Assembly: GCA_964557005.1 (NCBI GenBank)
Contig: CAZKYI010000001.1
Span: forward strand, 186,001-250,000
Direction of reading: 5' to 3'
Length of the DNA stretch: 64,000 nucleotides
Source: JBECKS01 sp964557005
GTDB lineage: Bacteria; Pseudomonadota; Gammaproteobacteria; Pseudomonadales; JBECKS01
The notes below the pieces were generated by a model that had not been told where the DNA came from, made no database searches, and saw only the letters and a program-made list of their open reading frames with translations. Below, piece after piece: positions 52,973-62,471 of the stretch. A program made the translations under genes and the position numbers. Positions within the stretch are counted from its first letter, which is position 1, and every line of letters begins with the position of its first letter.

Positions 52973-54043
52973 ATGGTGCGTGAGCAAACATTAACTATTT
53001 CCTTGCTGGCACAACAACTGGGTGCAAGGTTGAAGCCTGGTATACAAAGCAATCCTGAAAAGGTGATTGAGGGCTTGGCGAGTCTCGATGATGCGCAGGA
53101 TATGCATCTTGCTTATTGCTCCAACCGAAAATATCTTGAAAAACTGGGCACCAGCAAGGCAGGTGTATTTTTGGTGGGAGAAGCGCTTGCCGAAGCTCTG
53201 GAAAGTTTGCCTGCGCATAACGGCGACATACTGTTTGTATCTAAAGTTGAACTGGCCTTCGCCAAACTCACCGCGCTTTATAGTACTTATCCTGAATATC
53301 AGGCAGGCATTGCCGCTTCGGCAGTGGTCGATGCAACAGCCCGCCTTGGCAAAAATGTGGTGGTGGCAGCCAATGCTGTGATTGAAGCTCATGCTGAAAT
53401 TGGTGATGACTGCGTTATTGGCGCGGGTGCCGTGGTGGGTCAACGCGCTCGTCTGGGCAAGCGTTGCCGTTTGTTTGCCAATGTCAGTATTTATCACGAT
53501 GTTATATTGGGTGATGACTGTATTATTCACAGCGGTACAGCTATTGGCTCTGATGGTTTTGGTTTCGTGCCCAATGCGGGTGCTTATGAAAAACTTTACC
53601 AGATTGGTACGGTGGTGGTGGGTGACAGGGTTGAGATGGGTGCGAATTGCACCATTGATCGTGGCGCGCTTTCCAATACTGTGATTGGCAATGGCGTGAA
53701 AATGGATAATCAGGTGCATATCGCACATAACGTACAGGTTGGTGAAAATACTGCTTTTGCAGGGTGTGTGGGTGTTGCAGGCAGCACTAGAATTGGTGCG
53801 AATTGTCAGTTTGGCGGGCAGGTTGGCATCAATGGACACATAGAAATCTGTGATGGTGTGATTGCAACAGGTCAGGCGCTGATTATCAGCAGCATTACCG
53901 AGCCAGGTGTTTATTCCAGCGGAATTCCTGTGGTGCCTAACAGAGAGTGGCGCAGGACTACAGCGAGACATTTCCAGCTTGATGAAATGGCTAAAACCAT
54001 CAAAGAACTGAAAAAATTACTTCAAGATAAAAACGACAGTTAA
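52973..54043 (+). CDS. lpxD: UDP-3-O-acylglucosamine N-acyltransferase LpxD
   Basis: Third step of lipid A synthesis; N-acylates the glucosamine from acyl-ACP. About 356 residues from ATG 52973, with in-frame GTGs just upstream at 52964, 52967 and 52970. An N-terminal uridine-binding domain (about 1-100) precedes a hexapeptide-repeat beta-helix (VIGAGAVVGQRARLG and onward). The catalytic His lies in VHIAHNVQVGENT, and a C-terminal helix closes the protein. Confidence 0.97.
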   Translation: MVREQTLTISLLAQQLGARLKPGIQSNPEKVIEGLASLDDAQDMHLAYCSNRKYLEKLGTSKAGVFLVGEALAEALESLPAHNGDILFVSKVELAFAKLTALYSTYPEYQAGIAASAVVDATARLGKNVVVAANAVIEAHAEIGDDCVIGAGAVVGQRARLGKRCRLFANVSIYHDVILGDDCIIHSGTAIGSDGFGFVPNAGAYEKLYQIGTVVVGDRVEMGANCTIDRGALSNTVIGNGVKMDNQVHIAHNVQVGENTAFAGCVGVAGSTRIGANCQFGGQVGINGHIEICDGVIATGQALIISSITEPGVYSSGIPVVPNREWRRTTARHFQLDEMAKTIKELKKLLQDKNDS

Positions 54044-54055
54044 AAAGGGCTTTTT

Positions 54056-54502
54056 ATGTTAATGGATATTGTACAAATCAAAGAACACTTACCGCATCGT
54101 TATCCGATTCTGCTGATTGACAGAGTGGTGGAGCTGGAGCTGGGCAAGCGCATTGAATGCTACAAGAACATCACCTTTAACGAGCCGATGTTTGAAGGTC
54201 ATTTCCCCAATTTTCCGATTTTCCCAGGTGTATTGATTATCGAAGCGATGGCACAGGCTTCAGGTATTCTGGCTTTTAAAACCGAAGGTGTGAAACCAAA
54301 CGATGGTGATAGCTATATGTTTGTCGGTTCAGACAAAGCGCGTTTCAGAAGACAAGTGGTTCCAGGCGATAAACTGGTATTGCGCTCAGAGATTAACGCG
54401 GTAAAAAGAGATATCTGGAAATTTAATTGCGAAGCACTGGTTGATGACAAGCCTGCTGCTTCCGCAATCGTATTGTGCGCGCGTAGAAAAATCAGCGAGT
54501 AA
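54056..54502 (+). CDS. fabZ: 3-hydroxyacyl-ACP dehydratase FabZ
   Basis: Dehydrates beta-hydroxyacyl-ACP in fatty acid elongation and competes with LpxA/LpxD for hydroxyacyl-ACP. The 148-residue hot-dog fold protein has LPHRYPILLIDR and the catalytic segment FEGHFPNFPIFPGVLIIEAM. AAGGG lies before ATG 54056; an in-frame ATG at 54062 is an alternative. The gap to lpxA is 4 bases. Confidence 0.98.
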   Translation: MLMDIVQIKEHLPHRYPILLIDRVVELELGKRIECYKNITFNEPMFEGHFPNFPIFPGVLIIEAMAQASGILAFKTEGVKPNDGDSYMFVGSDKARFRRQVVPGDKLVLRSEINAVKRDIWKFNCEALVDDKPAASAIVLCARRKISE

Positions 54503-54506
54503 GCCT

Positions 54507-55283
54507 ATGAGCCAGTTGATTCATGCTACGGCACTCATTGATGACAGTGCCACGCTTGCTGATGATGTTGAAGTGGGTGCGTATACGGTTATTGGCCCGA
54601 ATGTCAGTATTGGTGCGGGCAGCAAGATAGGTTCTCATGTGGTGGTTGCCAGAAACACGCGTATCGGAAAGCACAATCGCATCTATCAGTTTGCCAGCGT
54701 GGGAGAAGACCCGCAGGATCTCAAATTCAACGACGAAGAAACCTGGCTGGAAATTGGTGACCGTAATTGCATTCGCGAATCCTGTACCTTGCATAGAGGA
54801 ACAGCTCAGGATTCCGGTGTTACCCGTTTGGGGAATGACAATCTTTTAATGGCTTATGTCCATATTGCGCATGATTGTCAGTTGGCTAACAACATTATTC
54901 TTTCGACACAGGCAACTATTGCAGGTCATGTCAAAGTAGATGATGGTGCCATTATTGGTGGTCTGGTGGGCATTCATCAGTTTTGCCGCATCGGTGCACA
55001 CTGCATGTTAGGTGGCGGCTCGATTATTCTTAAAGATGTGCCTGCGTATATTATGACGGGTGGTAATCCCGCTTCAGCTTACGGTATGAATTTCGAAGGC
55101 ATGAAGCGCAAAGGTTATGACAAGTCTGTCATCGACACACTCAAGGAAGCCTACAAGATTGTGTATCGCAAGAATCTCACGATGGAAGTGGCGTTACAGG
55201 AACTGGAAAAACTTCCATCTGTTCCGCAACTGGCGCTGTATATTGCTTCCCTGAAAAGTTCCACTCGGGGAATTGTGCGTTAG
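54507..55283 (+). CDS. lpxA: UDP-N-acetylglucosamine acyltransferase LpxA
   Basis: First step of lipid A synthesis; a homotrimeric beta-helix enzyme. It has 258 residues from ATG 54507. The frame stays open upstream into fabZ but is not conserved there. Hexapeptide repeats fill the first 190 residues, the catalytic His is in YVHIAHDCQLAN, and a helical C-terminal domain follows. lpxB, which normally comes next, is missing; rnhB starts after 12 bases. Confidence 0.98.
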   Translation: MSQLIHATALIDDSATLADDVEVGAYTVIGPNVSIGAGSKIGSHVVVARNTRIGKHNRIYQFASVGEDPQDLKFNDEETWLEIGDRNCIRESCTLHRGTAQDSGVTRLGNDNLLMAYVHIAHDCQLANNIILSTQATIAGHVKVDDGAIIGGLVGIHQFCRIGAHCMLGGGSIILKDVPAYIMTGGNPASAYGMNFEGMKRKGYDKSVIDTLKEAYKIVYRKNLTMEVALQELEKLPSVPQLALYIASLKSSTRGIVR

Positions 55284-55295
55284 GCCAGTTTCGCG

Positions 55296-55937
55296 ATGGC
55301 CAGCTTATCCAAAGCAACAGCTGATATAAAACCTGCTCATGATTTTTGTCTGGAGCATCGCTTGGGTGGCTATCGTTTGATTGCCGGTGTCGATGAAGTG
55401 GGTCGCGGGCCTTTGGTGGGTGCGGTGATTGCAGCAGCGGTCATTTTGCCACAGCAGCACGGTATTGAAGGCTTGATGGATTCCAAACGCATTGCAGAAA
55501 AAAAACGTGAGTTACTGTCTGAACAAATCAAACACACAGCACTTGCGTGGGCGCTGGGGCGTGCAGAAGCGCACGAAATTGATGACATCAATATCCTGCA
55601 AGCCAGTTTACTTGCCATGAAACGTGCGCTTGAGAGTTTGTCGCAAGCACCTGAATTTGCCTTGATTGACGGGAACAAGCGGCCTGATTTGGTTTGTCCT
55701 TGCTATGCAGTGGTTAAGGGCGATGCACGGGTTGAGGAAATTGCAGCGGCCTCCATTGTTGCAAAGGTGGCGCGTGACCGTGAAATGGTCGAGCTGGACA
55801 GTTATTATCCTCACTATGGTTTTGCCGGTCACAAGGGTTATCCAACATCCTTGCATCTTGAGATGCTTGAAAAACACGGTGCAACACCTGAGCATCGTAA
55901 ATCCTTTGCTCCGGTAAAACGGGTATTGGGAAAATAA
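55296..55937 (+). CDS. rnhB: ribonuclease HII
   Basis: Cleaves RNA in RNA-DNA hybrids and single ribonucleotides in DNA. The 213 residues have the RNase HII start IAGVDEVGRGPLVGAV, with the catalytic Asp-Glu pair, then LIDGNKRP and the later acidic residue in DSYYPHYGFAGHKGY. A non-conserved N-terminal stretch of about 27 residues precedes the domain, so a later start cannot be excluded. dnaE follows after 2 bases. Confidence 0.96.
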   Translation: MASLSKATADIKPAHDFCLEHRLGGYRLIAGVDEVGRGPLVGAVIAAAVILPQQHGIEGLMDSKRIAEKKRELLSEQIKHTALAWALGRAEAHEIDDINILQASLLAMKRALESLSQAPEFALIDGNKRPDLVCPCYAVVKGDARVEEIAAASIVAKVARDREMVELDSYYPHYGFAGHKGYPTSLHLEMLEKHGATPEHRKSFAPVKRVLGK

Positions 55938-55939
55938 AT

Positions 55940-58900
55940 ATGTCAGCTTCATTCGTACATCTGCGTTTGCACAGTGAATATTCACTGGTTGATGGTATTG
56001 TTAGATTGAAGCCCTTGATGTCAAAGCTGCGTGAACAACACATGCCCGCAGTAGCCTTGACCGATCTTAACAATTTATTCGCACTGGTGAAGTTTCAGAA
56101 GGCAGCATTTGCTGCCGGTATCAAGCCGATTTTTGGTGCCGATGTGAAAGTGCGCTCTGTTGTGGATGGTGAGATTTATGAAATATGTTTGCTGGTTCAG
56201 AATCAGCAAGGTTATAAAAACCTGACTCAACTGATTTCAAGAATTTATCAGGAAGGCCAGCGATTGGGTCAGGCATGTGCGGAGGAATCGTGGTTTGAAA
56301 GTTGCCATGAAGGATTATTGTGTTTGAGTGGTGGTGTGCAAGGCGTGCTTGCGCATGCTCTGTTTAAAGATGGGGTGGATGCCGCAAACACGTGTGCAAG
56401 TGACTGGCAGCGCCTTTTTAAAGACAGATTTTATATTGAAGTACAACGAACAGGTCGTGCACGCGAAAATGAATACAACGAAGCTTGTGTATCGATTGCT
56501 GCCAAACTCGATTTGCCATTGGTGGCAACCAATGATGTACGTTTTATTGAAGCGAGTGAGTTTGAAGCGCATGAAACACGTGTGTGTATCAATGATGGTC
56601 GAACGCTGGATGATCCTCGCAGGGAAAGACGTTACTCCGAACAGCAATATCTGCGCAGTGCCGAGGACATGCAGGCATTGTTTGTGGATTTACCCGAGGC
56701 CTTGCAAAACACCATTGAAATAGCCAAGCGGTGTAATTTCCATGTTGCGTTAGGAAGCAGTTATTTGCCGAATTATCCGATTCCTGAAACAAAAACTCTG
56801 GATGAATTTTTCAGGGAAATTTCCCTTGAAGGTTTGCATAAGCGTTTTGCTGAACTGGAACAACTTCAACAAATGGTTGCCAGTCGCGAAGTGTATCTGG
56901 AACGGCTTGATTTTGAATTGGGCATTATCAATTCCATGGGATTCGCTGGTTATTTCCTGATTGTGATGGACTTTATCAAGTGGGCAAAGAAAAACAGTGT
57001 GCCGGTTGGCCCGGGACGAGGCTCTGGTGCGGGTTCTCTGGTGGCCTATGCGCTTGAGATTACCGACTTTGATCCTCTGCGTTATGACCTGTTGTTTGAA
57101 CGTTTTCTGAATCCTGAACGGGTTTCCATGCCTGACTTTGATATCGACTTTTGTATGGACGGTCGTGATCGTGTGATTGACTATGTGGCAGAAACCTATG
57201 GTCGTGAAGCGGTTTCACAAATCATCACCTACGGCACAATGGCGGCCAGGGCGGTGGTGCGTGATGTGGCGCGTGTTCAGGGAAAAGCCTACGGTTTGGC
57301 GGATAAGTTATCCAAATTGATTCCACGTGATGTAGGTATGACCCTTAACAAGGCCGTTGAGCAGGAAGCGGAATTGCGTGAATTTGTGAACAGTGATGAA
57401 GAAGCCCAGGAAATTATGAACATGGCTTTTCAACTGGAAGGCATCACCCGCAACGTAGGTAAACATGCGGGTGGTGTGGTGATTGCTCCGGGAAAGCTCA
57501 CAGATTATTCACCAGTCTATTGTGATGAGCAGGGTGATGGTCTTGTTACGCAATATGATAAAGATGATGTTGAACAGGTTGGTTTGGTAAAATTCGATCT
57601 TCTGGGTTTGCGTACACTTACGATTATTGACTGGGCCATTGCTGCCATCAATGCAGACAGACAAAAACAGGGTGAAGCACTCGTCGATTTGAAAAGTATT
57701 CCACTGGATGATGAGCCATGTTTTGATTATTTGCGAACGGCAGAAACTACCGCCATTTTTCAGCTTGAATCACGTGGTATGAGAGATTTAATCAAGCGTC
57801 TGAAGCCGAGTACCTTTGAAGATATTATTGCGTTGGTGGCCTTGTTTCGTCCTGGCCCCTTACAGTCGGGCATGGTGGACGATTTTATTGCACGAAAACA
57901 TGGTCTGGCCAAGGTGAGTTACCCGCATGCAGATTTGGAGCCAGTATTAAAGAATACCTACGGTGTTATCGTGTATCAGGAACAGGTGATGCAGATTGCA
58001 CAGGTACTGGCGAACTACAGTCTCGGTGGTGCAGATATGTTACGCCGTGCGATGGGTAAGAAAAAACCTGAAGAAATGGCCAAGCAAAGGGCATTATTTA
58101 ACGAGGGAGCAAAGAAAAATAATATCGATGAAGGTATTGCGAGTTCCATTTTTGATTTGATGGAAAAATTTGCTGAATATGGTTTCAATAAAAGTCATTC
58201 TGCAGGTTATGCGCTGGTTTCCTTTCATACCTTGTGGTTAAAAACCCATTATCCCGCTTATTTTATGGCTTCGGTGCTATCGGCTGATATGGATAACACC
58301 GACAAGGTGGTGACACTGATTGCAGAATGCAAAAGTATGAAGCTGGACATTGTGTTGCCTTCGGTGAATAACAGCCAATATAAATTTATTACTTACGATG
58401 GTGTATCGATTGTGTATGGTTTGGGGGCGATTAAGGGAGTGGGTGAGGGACCCATAGACAGTATTGTGGAAGAGCGCAATAACAATGGGCACTTTAAAGA
58501 CTTGTTTGAGTTTTGTAGACGTTTGTCGGGCACGCGTGTGAATCGCAAAGTCATTGAAGCATTGATTCGTAGCGGCTCTATGGATGTATTCGGGCAAGAC
58601 AGGGCAGTGTTGTTGGGTTCTCTCGATACTGCTTTACAGGCAGCCGATCAGCATGCGCAGAATCAGTCTTCGGGTATGGAAGATATGTTTGGTTTGGCGG
58701 AATCTGAAAGTCCTGCCACCCACTATGTTGCAGCCAAAGCGCAAACACAGCGTGAACGCCTGCAAGGTGAAAAGGAAGCTTTGGGCTTGTATTTAAGCGG
58801 TCATCCCTTTGATCAATATGAAAGGGAATTGCGTCAGTTTGTACCCAAACGTATTGCACAATTAAATACCAATGAAAAAACAGAAACTGTTTGTGGTGTG

Positions 58901-59416
58901 GTACTTTCTGCAAGGCAAATGGAAGGCAGGCGTGGCAAGATGATTTTTGCGCAAATTGATGATCGCAGTGCCAGTCTCGAAGTCAGTTTTTTTTCAGAAG
59001 TGGCTGAGCAGGTTAAGCATCTGATTGTCAAGGATGCGGTACTGATAATCGAAGGCAAAGTGTCATACGACGAGTATACAGAAGGGCTGAAAATGGTGGC
59101 GGAAAAAGTGCAAAGCCTTGTTGATGCACGTCAACATCATGCCAGTGGTATTCGTATCTGCTTGCAACAAACGAAGCAGTTTTTTGAACATAAGGATGCC
59201 TTGAAAAAAATATTGATGGCGCATGGTGCGTCAGGCAAAGGCTCTGAAAACGCAGCAGGTTGCCCTTTGGTAATTGAATACAGAAATGATCAAGCAAGCG
59301 CTTTGATTCAACTGGGCAGTGCATGGAAGGTTAGTCCAGAAGATATTTTGTTAGAAAAATTAACGGACTTGTTTGGCGCTCATTCAGTACGTTTAACCTA
59401 TCCTGACGCAGGCTAG
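55940..59416 (+). CDS. dnaE: DNA polymerase III alpha subunit
   Basis: Replicative polymerase of 1158 residues. The N-terminal PHP domain begins FVHLRLHSEYSLVDGIV. The catalytic aspartates are in PDFDIDF (D401 and D403, the same numbering as E. coli), followed by finger and beta-binding regions, an OB fold (about 985-1060) and a tau-binding C-terminus. accA, which commonly follows dnaE, is absent; tilS starts 4 bases after the stop. Confidence 0.99.
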   Translation: MSASFVHLRLHSEYSLVDGIVRLKPLMSKLREQHMPAVALTDLNNLFALVKFQKAAFAAGIKPIFGADVKVRSVVDGEIYEICLLVQNQQGYKNLTQLISRIYQEGQRLGQACAEESWFESCHEGLLCLSGGVQGVLAHALFKDGVDAANTCASDWQRLFKDRFYIEVQRTGRARENEYNEACVSIAAKLDLPLVATNDVRFIEASEFEAHETRVCINDGRTLDDPRRERRYSEQQYLRSAEDMQALFVDLPEALQNTIEIAKRCNFHVALGSSYLPNYPIPETKTLDEFFREISLEGLHKRFAELEQLQQMVASREVYLERLDFELGIINSMGFAGYFLIVMDFIKWAKKNSVPVGPGRGSGAGSLVAYALEITDFDPLRYDLLFERFLNPERVSMPDFDIDFCMDGRDRVIDYVAETYGREAVSQIITYGTMAARAVVRDVARVQGKAYGLADKLSKLIPRDVGMTLNKAVEQEAELREFVNSDEEAQEIMNMAFQLEGITRNVGKHAGGVVIAPGKLTDYSPVYCDEQGDGLVTQYDKDDVEQVGLVKFDLLGLRTLTIIDWAIAAINADRQKQGEALVDLKSIPLDDEPCFDYLRTAETTAIFQLESRGMRDLIKRLKPSTFEDIIALVALFRPGPLQSGMVDDFIARKHGLAKVSYPHADLEPVLKNTYGVIVYQEQVMQIAQVLANYSLGGADMLRRAMGKKKPEEMAKQRALFNEGAKKNNIDEGIASSIFDLMEKFAEYGFNKSHSAGYALVSFHTLWLKTHYPAYFMASVLSADMDNTDKVVTLIAECKSMKLDIVLPSVNNSQYKFITYDGVSIVYGLGAIKGVGEGPIDSIVEERNNNGHFKDLFEFCRRLSGTRVNRKVIEALIRSGSMDVFGQDRAVLLGSLDTALQAADQHAQNQSSGMEDMFGLAESESPATHYVAAKAQTQRERLQGEKEALGLYLSGHPFDQYERELRQFVPKRIAQLNTNEKTETVCGVVLSARQMEGRRGKMIFAQIDDRSASLEVSFFSEVAEQVKHLIVKDAVLIIEGKVSYDEYTEGLKMVAEKVQSLVDARQHHASGIRICLQQTKQFFEHKDALKKILMAHGASGKGSENAAGCPLVIEYRNDQASALIQLGSAWKVSPEDILLEKLTDLFGAHSVRLTYPDAG

Positions 59417-59420
59417 CCTG

Positions 59421-60821
59421 ATGCAGGCAGAGTCCAGGTATGAACAGAATGCGAGCCTGAATCAGGGTTTTGAATATTTTTTTGTGAAAAATCAACCTGT
59501 GCTTAATGCAAATAGCGTGGTTTGGGTTGCCTTGAGTGGCGGCATCGATTCAGTGGTTTTGCTTCATCTGGCGCACCAGTTTTTCAAAGACCACGATGTT
59601 ACCCTTAAAGTGCTTCATGTGAATCACGGCATCAGCTTACATGCCAATCAATGGCAGGCATTTTGTGAACAGATGTGTGCGAAGCTGCAACTTGAACTCA
59701 TTGTTAGAACCGTTGAAGTTCCCAAGACAGGGAATCTGGAACAACACGCCAGAACACTGCGTTATCAGGCTTTTTTATCACACTGTAAAACAGGTGACAG
59801 GGTGTTGTTAGCTCACCATGCCAATGATCAGGCGGAAACATTATTATTTCGCTTGCTGCGTGGCATGCATGTGCAATCCCTGTCTGGCATACCTGAAACA
59901 AGGCTTTGGCAGGGCTTGCAACTTTTAAGACCGCTGTTGTTATTTTCGCGCAAACAGATTGAAGCTTATGCCACACAGCACGGGCTTGCATGGGTTGAAG
60001 ATGACAGTAATCACAATCTTGCTTTTTCCAGAAACCTGATTCGCTTGCAAGTGATTCCACAACTCGAACAACAAGTGCCTGATCTGGTTGCACGTTTATC
60101 AGCACTTGCACGTAATGTTCAAAAACAGGTGAATTTGTTTGAAGCTGTGGCAGCAAGGGATTTGATGGATTGCTGTGGCAGAGACGGACATTTGAACAGT
60201 TGGGGCAGTAATCTTGATTTGAACAGTTTTTCTGCTTTAACCAGAGAGCGACAGGAAAATCTAATCCGTTTTCTTTTGACTCAACATGTGTTTCCCTTTC
60301 CAGCACAAAAAGCCATCACCTATTTGTTAAATCAATGTGCAAGCGTCATGGCATCTGAAAGCGATAGTCTGGAAGTATGTTGGCAGAACGGGCAGAGAAA
60401 ATTTTTGTGGAGAGTATTTGAAAATCATCTTTTTTATGAATTGCAAAGTGACGATTTGTTAGACAAAAAATCTTCAGATGCTGTCCTGCTTGCGCAAGAT
60501 GTGCGGGAATTTTCAGGTTTTGGATACTGGCGTTATCAAATAACACCGCTCTTTCAAAGTAGTTTACAGATACACCCTGTGCACACATTCAGGCTGGTAT
60601 GCAGAAGCGGTGGCGAACGCTGCAAGCCTGTGGGGCGTGTGCATAGTCAAAGTTTGAAAAAACTTTTACAGGAATATCGCATACCGGTATGGGAGCGCGA
60701 TACCTTGCCGCTGGTGTATCAGGGTGAACACTTGCTTGCAGTGGCAGATTTATGGATTTGTGATGGATTTGCGGAAGGACTAAAGCAAAGTGATAAATTG
60801 TTGAAGCGTATTCGTGCCTGA
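59421..60821 (+). CDS. tilS: tRNA(Ile)-lysidine synthetase TilS
   Basis: Modifies C34 of the AUA-reading tRNA(Ile) to lysidine. The 466-residue protein has the PP-loop SGGIDS at 39-44 and the signatures VNHGIS, HHANDQAETLLFRLLRG and WVEDDSN. A TilS substrate-binding region and a C-terminal domain follow (about 380-460, with RSGGERCKPVGRVHSQSLKKL in part). Probably co-transcribed with dnaE. Confidence 0.97.
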   Translation: MQAESRYEQNASLNQGFEYFFVKNQPVLNANSVVWVALSGGIDSVVLLHLAHQFFKDHDVTLKVLHVNHGISLHANQWQAFCEQMCAKLQLELIVRTVEVPKTGNLEQHARTLRYQAFLSHCKTGDRVLLAHHANDQAETLLFRLLRGMHVQSLSGIPETRLWQGLQLLRPLLLFSRKQIEAYATQHGLAWVEDDSNHNLAFSRNLIRLQVIPQLEQQVPDLVARLSALARNVQKQVNLFEAVAARDLMDCCGRDGHLNSWGSNLDLNSFSALTRERQENLIRFLLTQHVFPFPAQKAITYLLNQCASVMASESDSLEVCWQNGQRKFLWRVFENHLFYELQSDDLLDKKSSDAVLLAQDVREFSGFGYWRYQITPLFQSSLQIHPVHTFRLVCRSGGERCKPVGRVHSQSLKKLLQEYRIPVWERDTLPLVYQGEHLLAVADLWICDGFAEGLKQSDKLLKRIRA

Positions 60822-60831
60822 AGACTTGTCC

Positions 60832-60860
60832 TTGTTTAAAGTGGTACCGAACCTTATAAT
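60832..60860 (+). promoter_or_regulatory. guaBA promoter
   Basis: TTGTTT (60832-60837) and a perfect TATAAT (60855-60860) are separated by 17 bases, a good sigma-70 promoter. Transcription should start near 60867, giving a leader of about 100 bases before guaB. The GCGCGG just after the -10 is a GC-rich discriminator. Confidence 0.75.
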
Positions 60861-60862
60861 GC

Positions 60863-60966
60863 GCGGCTACTTTTTCAGCCGCTAATTTCAAGCCATAAAG
60901 CGCTGCCTTCACCTGAACAAGTCCCTGATTGTGACAGCAATTCAGGGCGAACAGAGGTAGACCACC
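60863..60966 (+). promoter_or_regulatory. structured guaB leader
   Basis: GCGGCT/AGCCGC (60863-60868 and 60877-60882) can pair over the predicted transcript start. Farther on, CCCTGATTG (60923-60931) pairs with CAATTCAGGG (60938-60947) with one bulged base, while CCTGAA (60912-60917) can instead pair with TTCAGG (60941-60946). The two helices exclude each other. AGAGG (60953-60957) is the guaB ribosome-binding site, just after the second stem. No known riboswitch was recognised. Confidence 0.4.
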
Positions 60967-62436
60967 ATGTTGCGAATCGATAAGGAAGCCCTCACTTTTG
61001 ATGATGTCCTGCTCAAGCCTGCCTACTCAAAAGTCCTCCCTAAAAATGTTTCTACCCGGTCTCGACTGACTCGCACACTCAAACTGAATATCCCGATTTT
61101 GTCTGCGGCGATGGATACCGTCACCGAGTCGCGTATGGCGATTTCCATGGCTCAGGAAGGGGGTGTGGGTATTTTGCACAAAAACATGACTGCCGAGATG
61201 CATGCGCTGGAAGTACGCAAGGTCAAGAAATTTGAGAGTGGTGTGGTGAAAGACCCGTTGACGATTTCACCCACAGCCAGTATTGCGGAATTATTGGAGC
61301 TTACTCGCAGCCATAATATTTCAGGCGTACCAGTGGTTGATGGTCAGGATTTGGTGGGTATTGTCACCAGCCGTGATATGCGTTTTCAGGTGGATCTCAG
61401 TGCGCCTGTTTCAGCCATTATGACCAGAAAAGACAAGCTGGTGACGGTGCAGGAAGGTGTCGATAGCAAAACGGTAAAAGCGCTGCTGCACGAGTACAGA
61501 ATCGAGAAGATTCTGGTGGTTGATGAAGCGTTTCGCCTGAAAGGCATGATTACGGTCAAGGATATTCAGAAAGCCGAAACCTTCCCGCATGCCTGTAAAG
61601 ATGATCAGGGTCGTCTGGTGGTGGGTGCTGCGGTAGGCACTGGTGAAGGTACCGAAAGACGCGTTGAACTGCTGGTTGATGCGGGTGTAGATGTGATTGT
61701 GGTGGATACCGCACATGGTCATTCCCAAGGCGTGCTTGAGCGGGTTGCGTGGATTAAAAAGCAGTACCCGAATTTACAGATTATTGGCGGAAATATAGCC
61801 ACCGCAGAGGCGGCTTTGGCTCTGCGTGATGCGGGTGCTGATGCGGTCAAGGTGGGCATTGGTCCAGGTTCGATTTGTACCACACGTATTGTGGCGGGTA
61901 TTGGTGTGCCGCAAATCACTGCAATTTCAGATGTGAAAGCTGCCTTGCTGCACGATGATATTCCAGTGATTGCCGATGGTGGTATTCGTTTCTCAGGCGA
62001 TATGGCGAAGGCCATCGCTGCGGGTGCCGACAGTATTATGATAGGCAGTTTGCTGGCTGGCACCGAAGAAGCGCCAGGTGCGGTGGAGCTTTATCAAGGT
62101 CGTTACTACAAGGCCTATCGTGGTATGGGTTCTCTCGGAGCGATGGCGCAAAATGAAGGTTCCAGTGATCGTTATTTTCAAGATGCCTCGATGGGGGTTG
62201 AAAAGCTGGTGCCAGAAGGTATTGAAGGGCGTGTACCGTATAAAGGTCCGATGTCGGCGATTATTCATCAAATGCTCGGTGGCTTGAGGTCGAGCATGGG
62301 GTACACCGGTAGTGCGGATATACCCACCATGCAAAGCCAGACCAGTTTTGTGAGAGTGACCTCGGCAGGTATGGCGGAAAGTCATGTGCATGATGTGACC
62401 ATCACCAAAGAAGCACCGAATTACCCTGTCAGTTAA
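60967..62436 (+). CDS. guaB: IMP dehydrogenase
   Basis: Oxidises IMP to XMP with NAD, the committed step to guanine nucleotides. The 489-residue TIM-barrel enzyme carries a CBS-domain pair (about 90-205) and the active-site loop GSICTTRI with C304. The mobile flap follows, with YRGMGSLGAM. Its product feeds GuaA, encoded 35 bases downstream. Confidence 0.99.
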   Translation: MLRIDKEALTFDDVLLKPAYSKVLPKNVSTRSRLTRTLKLNIPILSAAMDTVTESRMAISMAQEGGVGILHKNMTAEMHALEVRKVKKFESGVVKDPLTISPTASIAELLELTRSHNISGVPVVDGQDLVGIVTSRDMRFQVDLSAPVSAIMTRKDKLVTVQEGVDSKTVKALLHEYRIEKILVVDEAFRLKGMITVKDIQKAETFPHACKDDQGRLVVGAAVGTGEGTERRVELLVDAGVDVIVVDTAHGHSQGVLERVAWIKKQYPNLQIIGGNIATAEAALALRDAGADAVKVGIGPGSICTTRIVAGIGVPQITAISDVKAALLHDDIPVIADGGIRFSGDMAKAIAAGADSIMIGSLLAGTEEAPGAVELYQGRYYKAYRGMGSLGAMAQNEGSSDRYFQDASMGVEKLVPEGIEGRVPYKGPMSAIIHQMLGGLRSSMGYTGSADIPTMQSQTSFVRVTSAGMAESHVHDVTITKEAPNYPVS

Positions 62437-62471
62437 TTCATACTTCCGTTCTACTCTAGTTGGAGAGCCGC

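Noticed and set aside
52991..53971. 326-codon open frame antisense to lpxD
   Set aside because: Its length comes from the repeated hexapeptide codon pattern of lpxD; the translation is histidine/threonine-rich without a domain.
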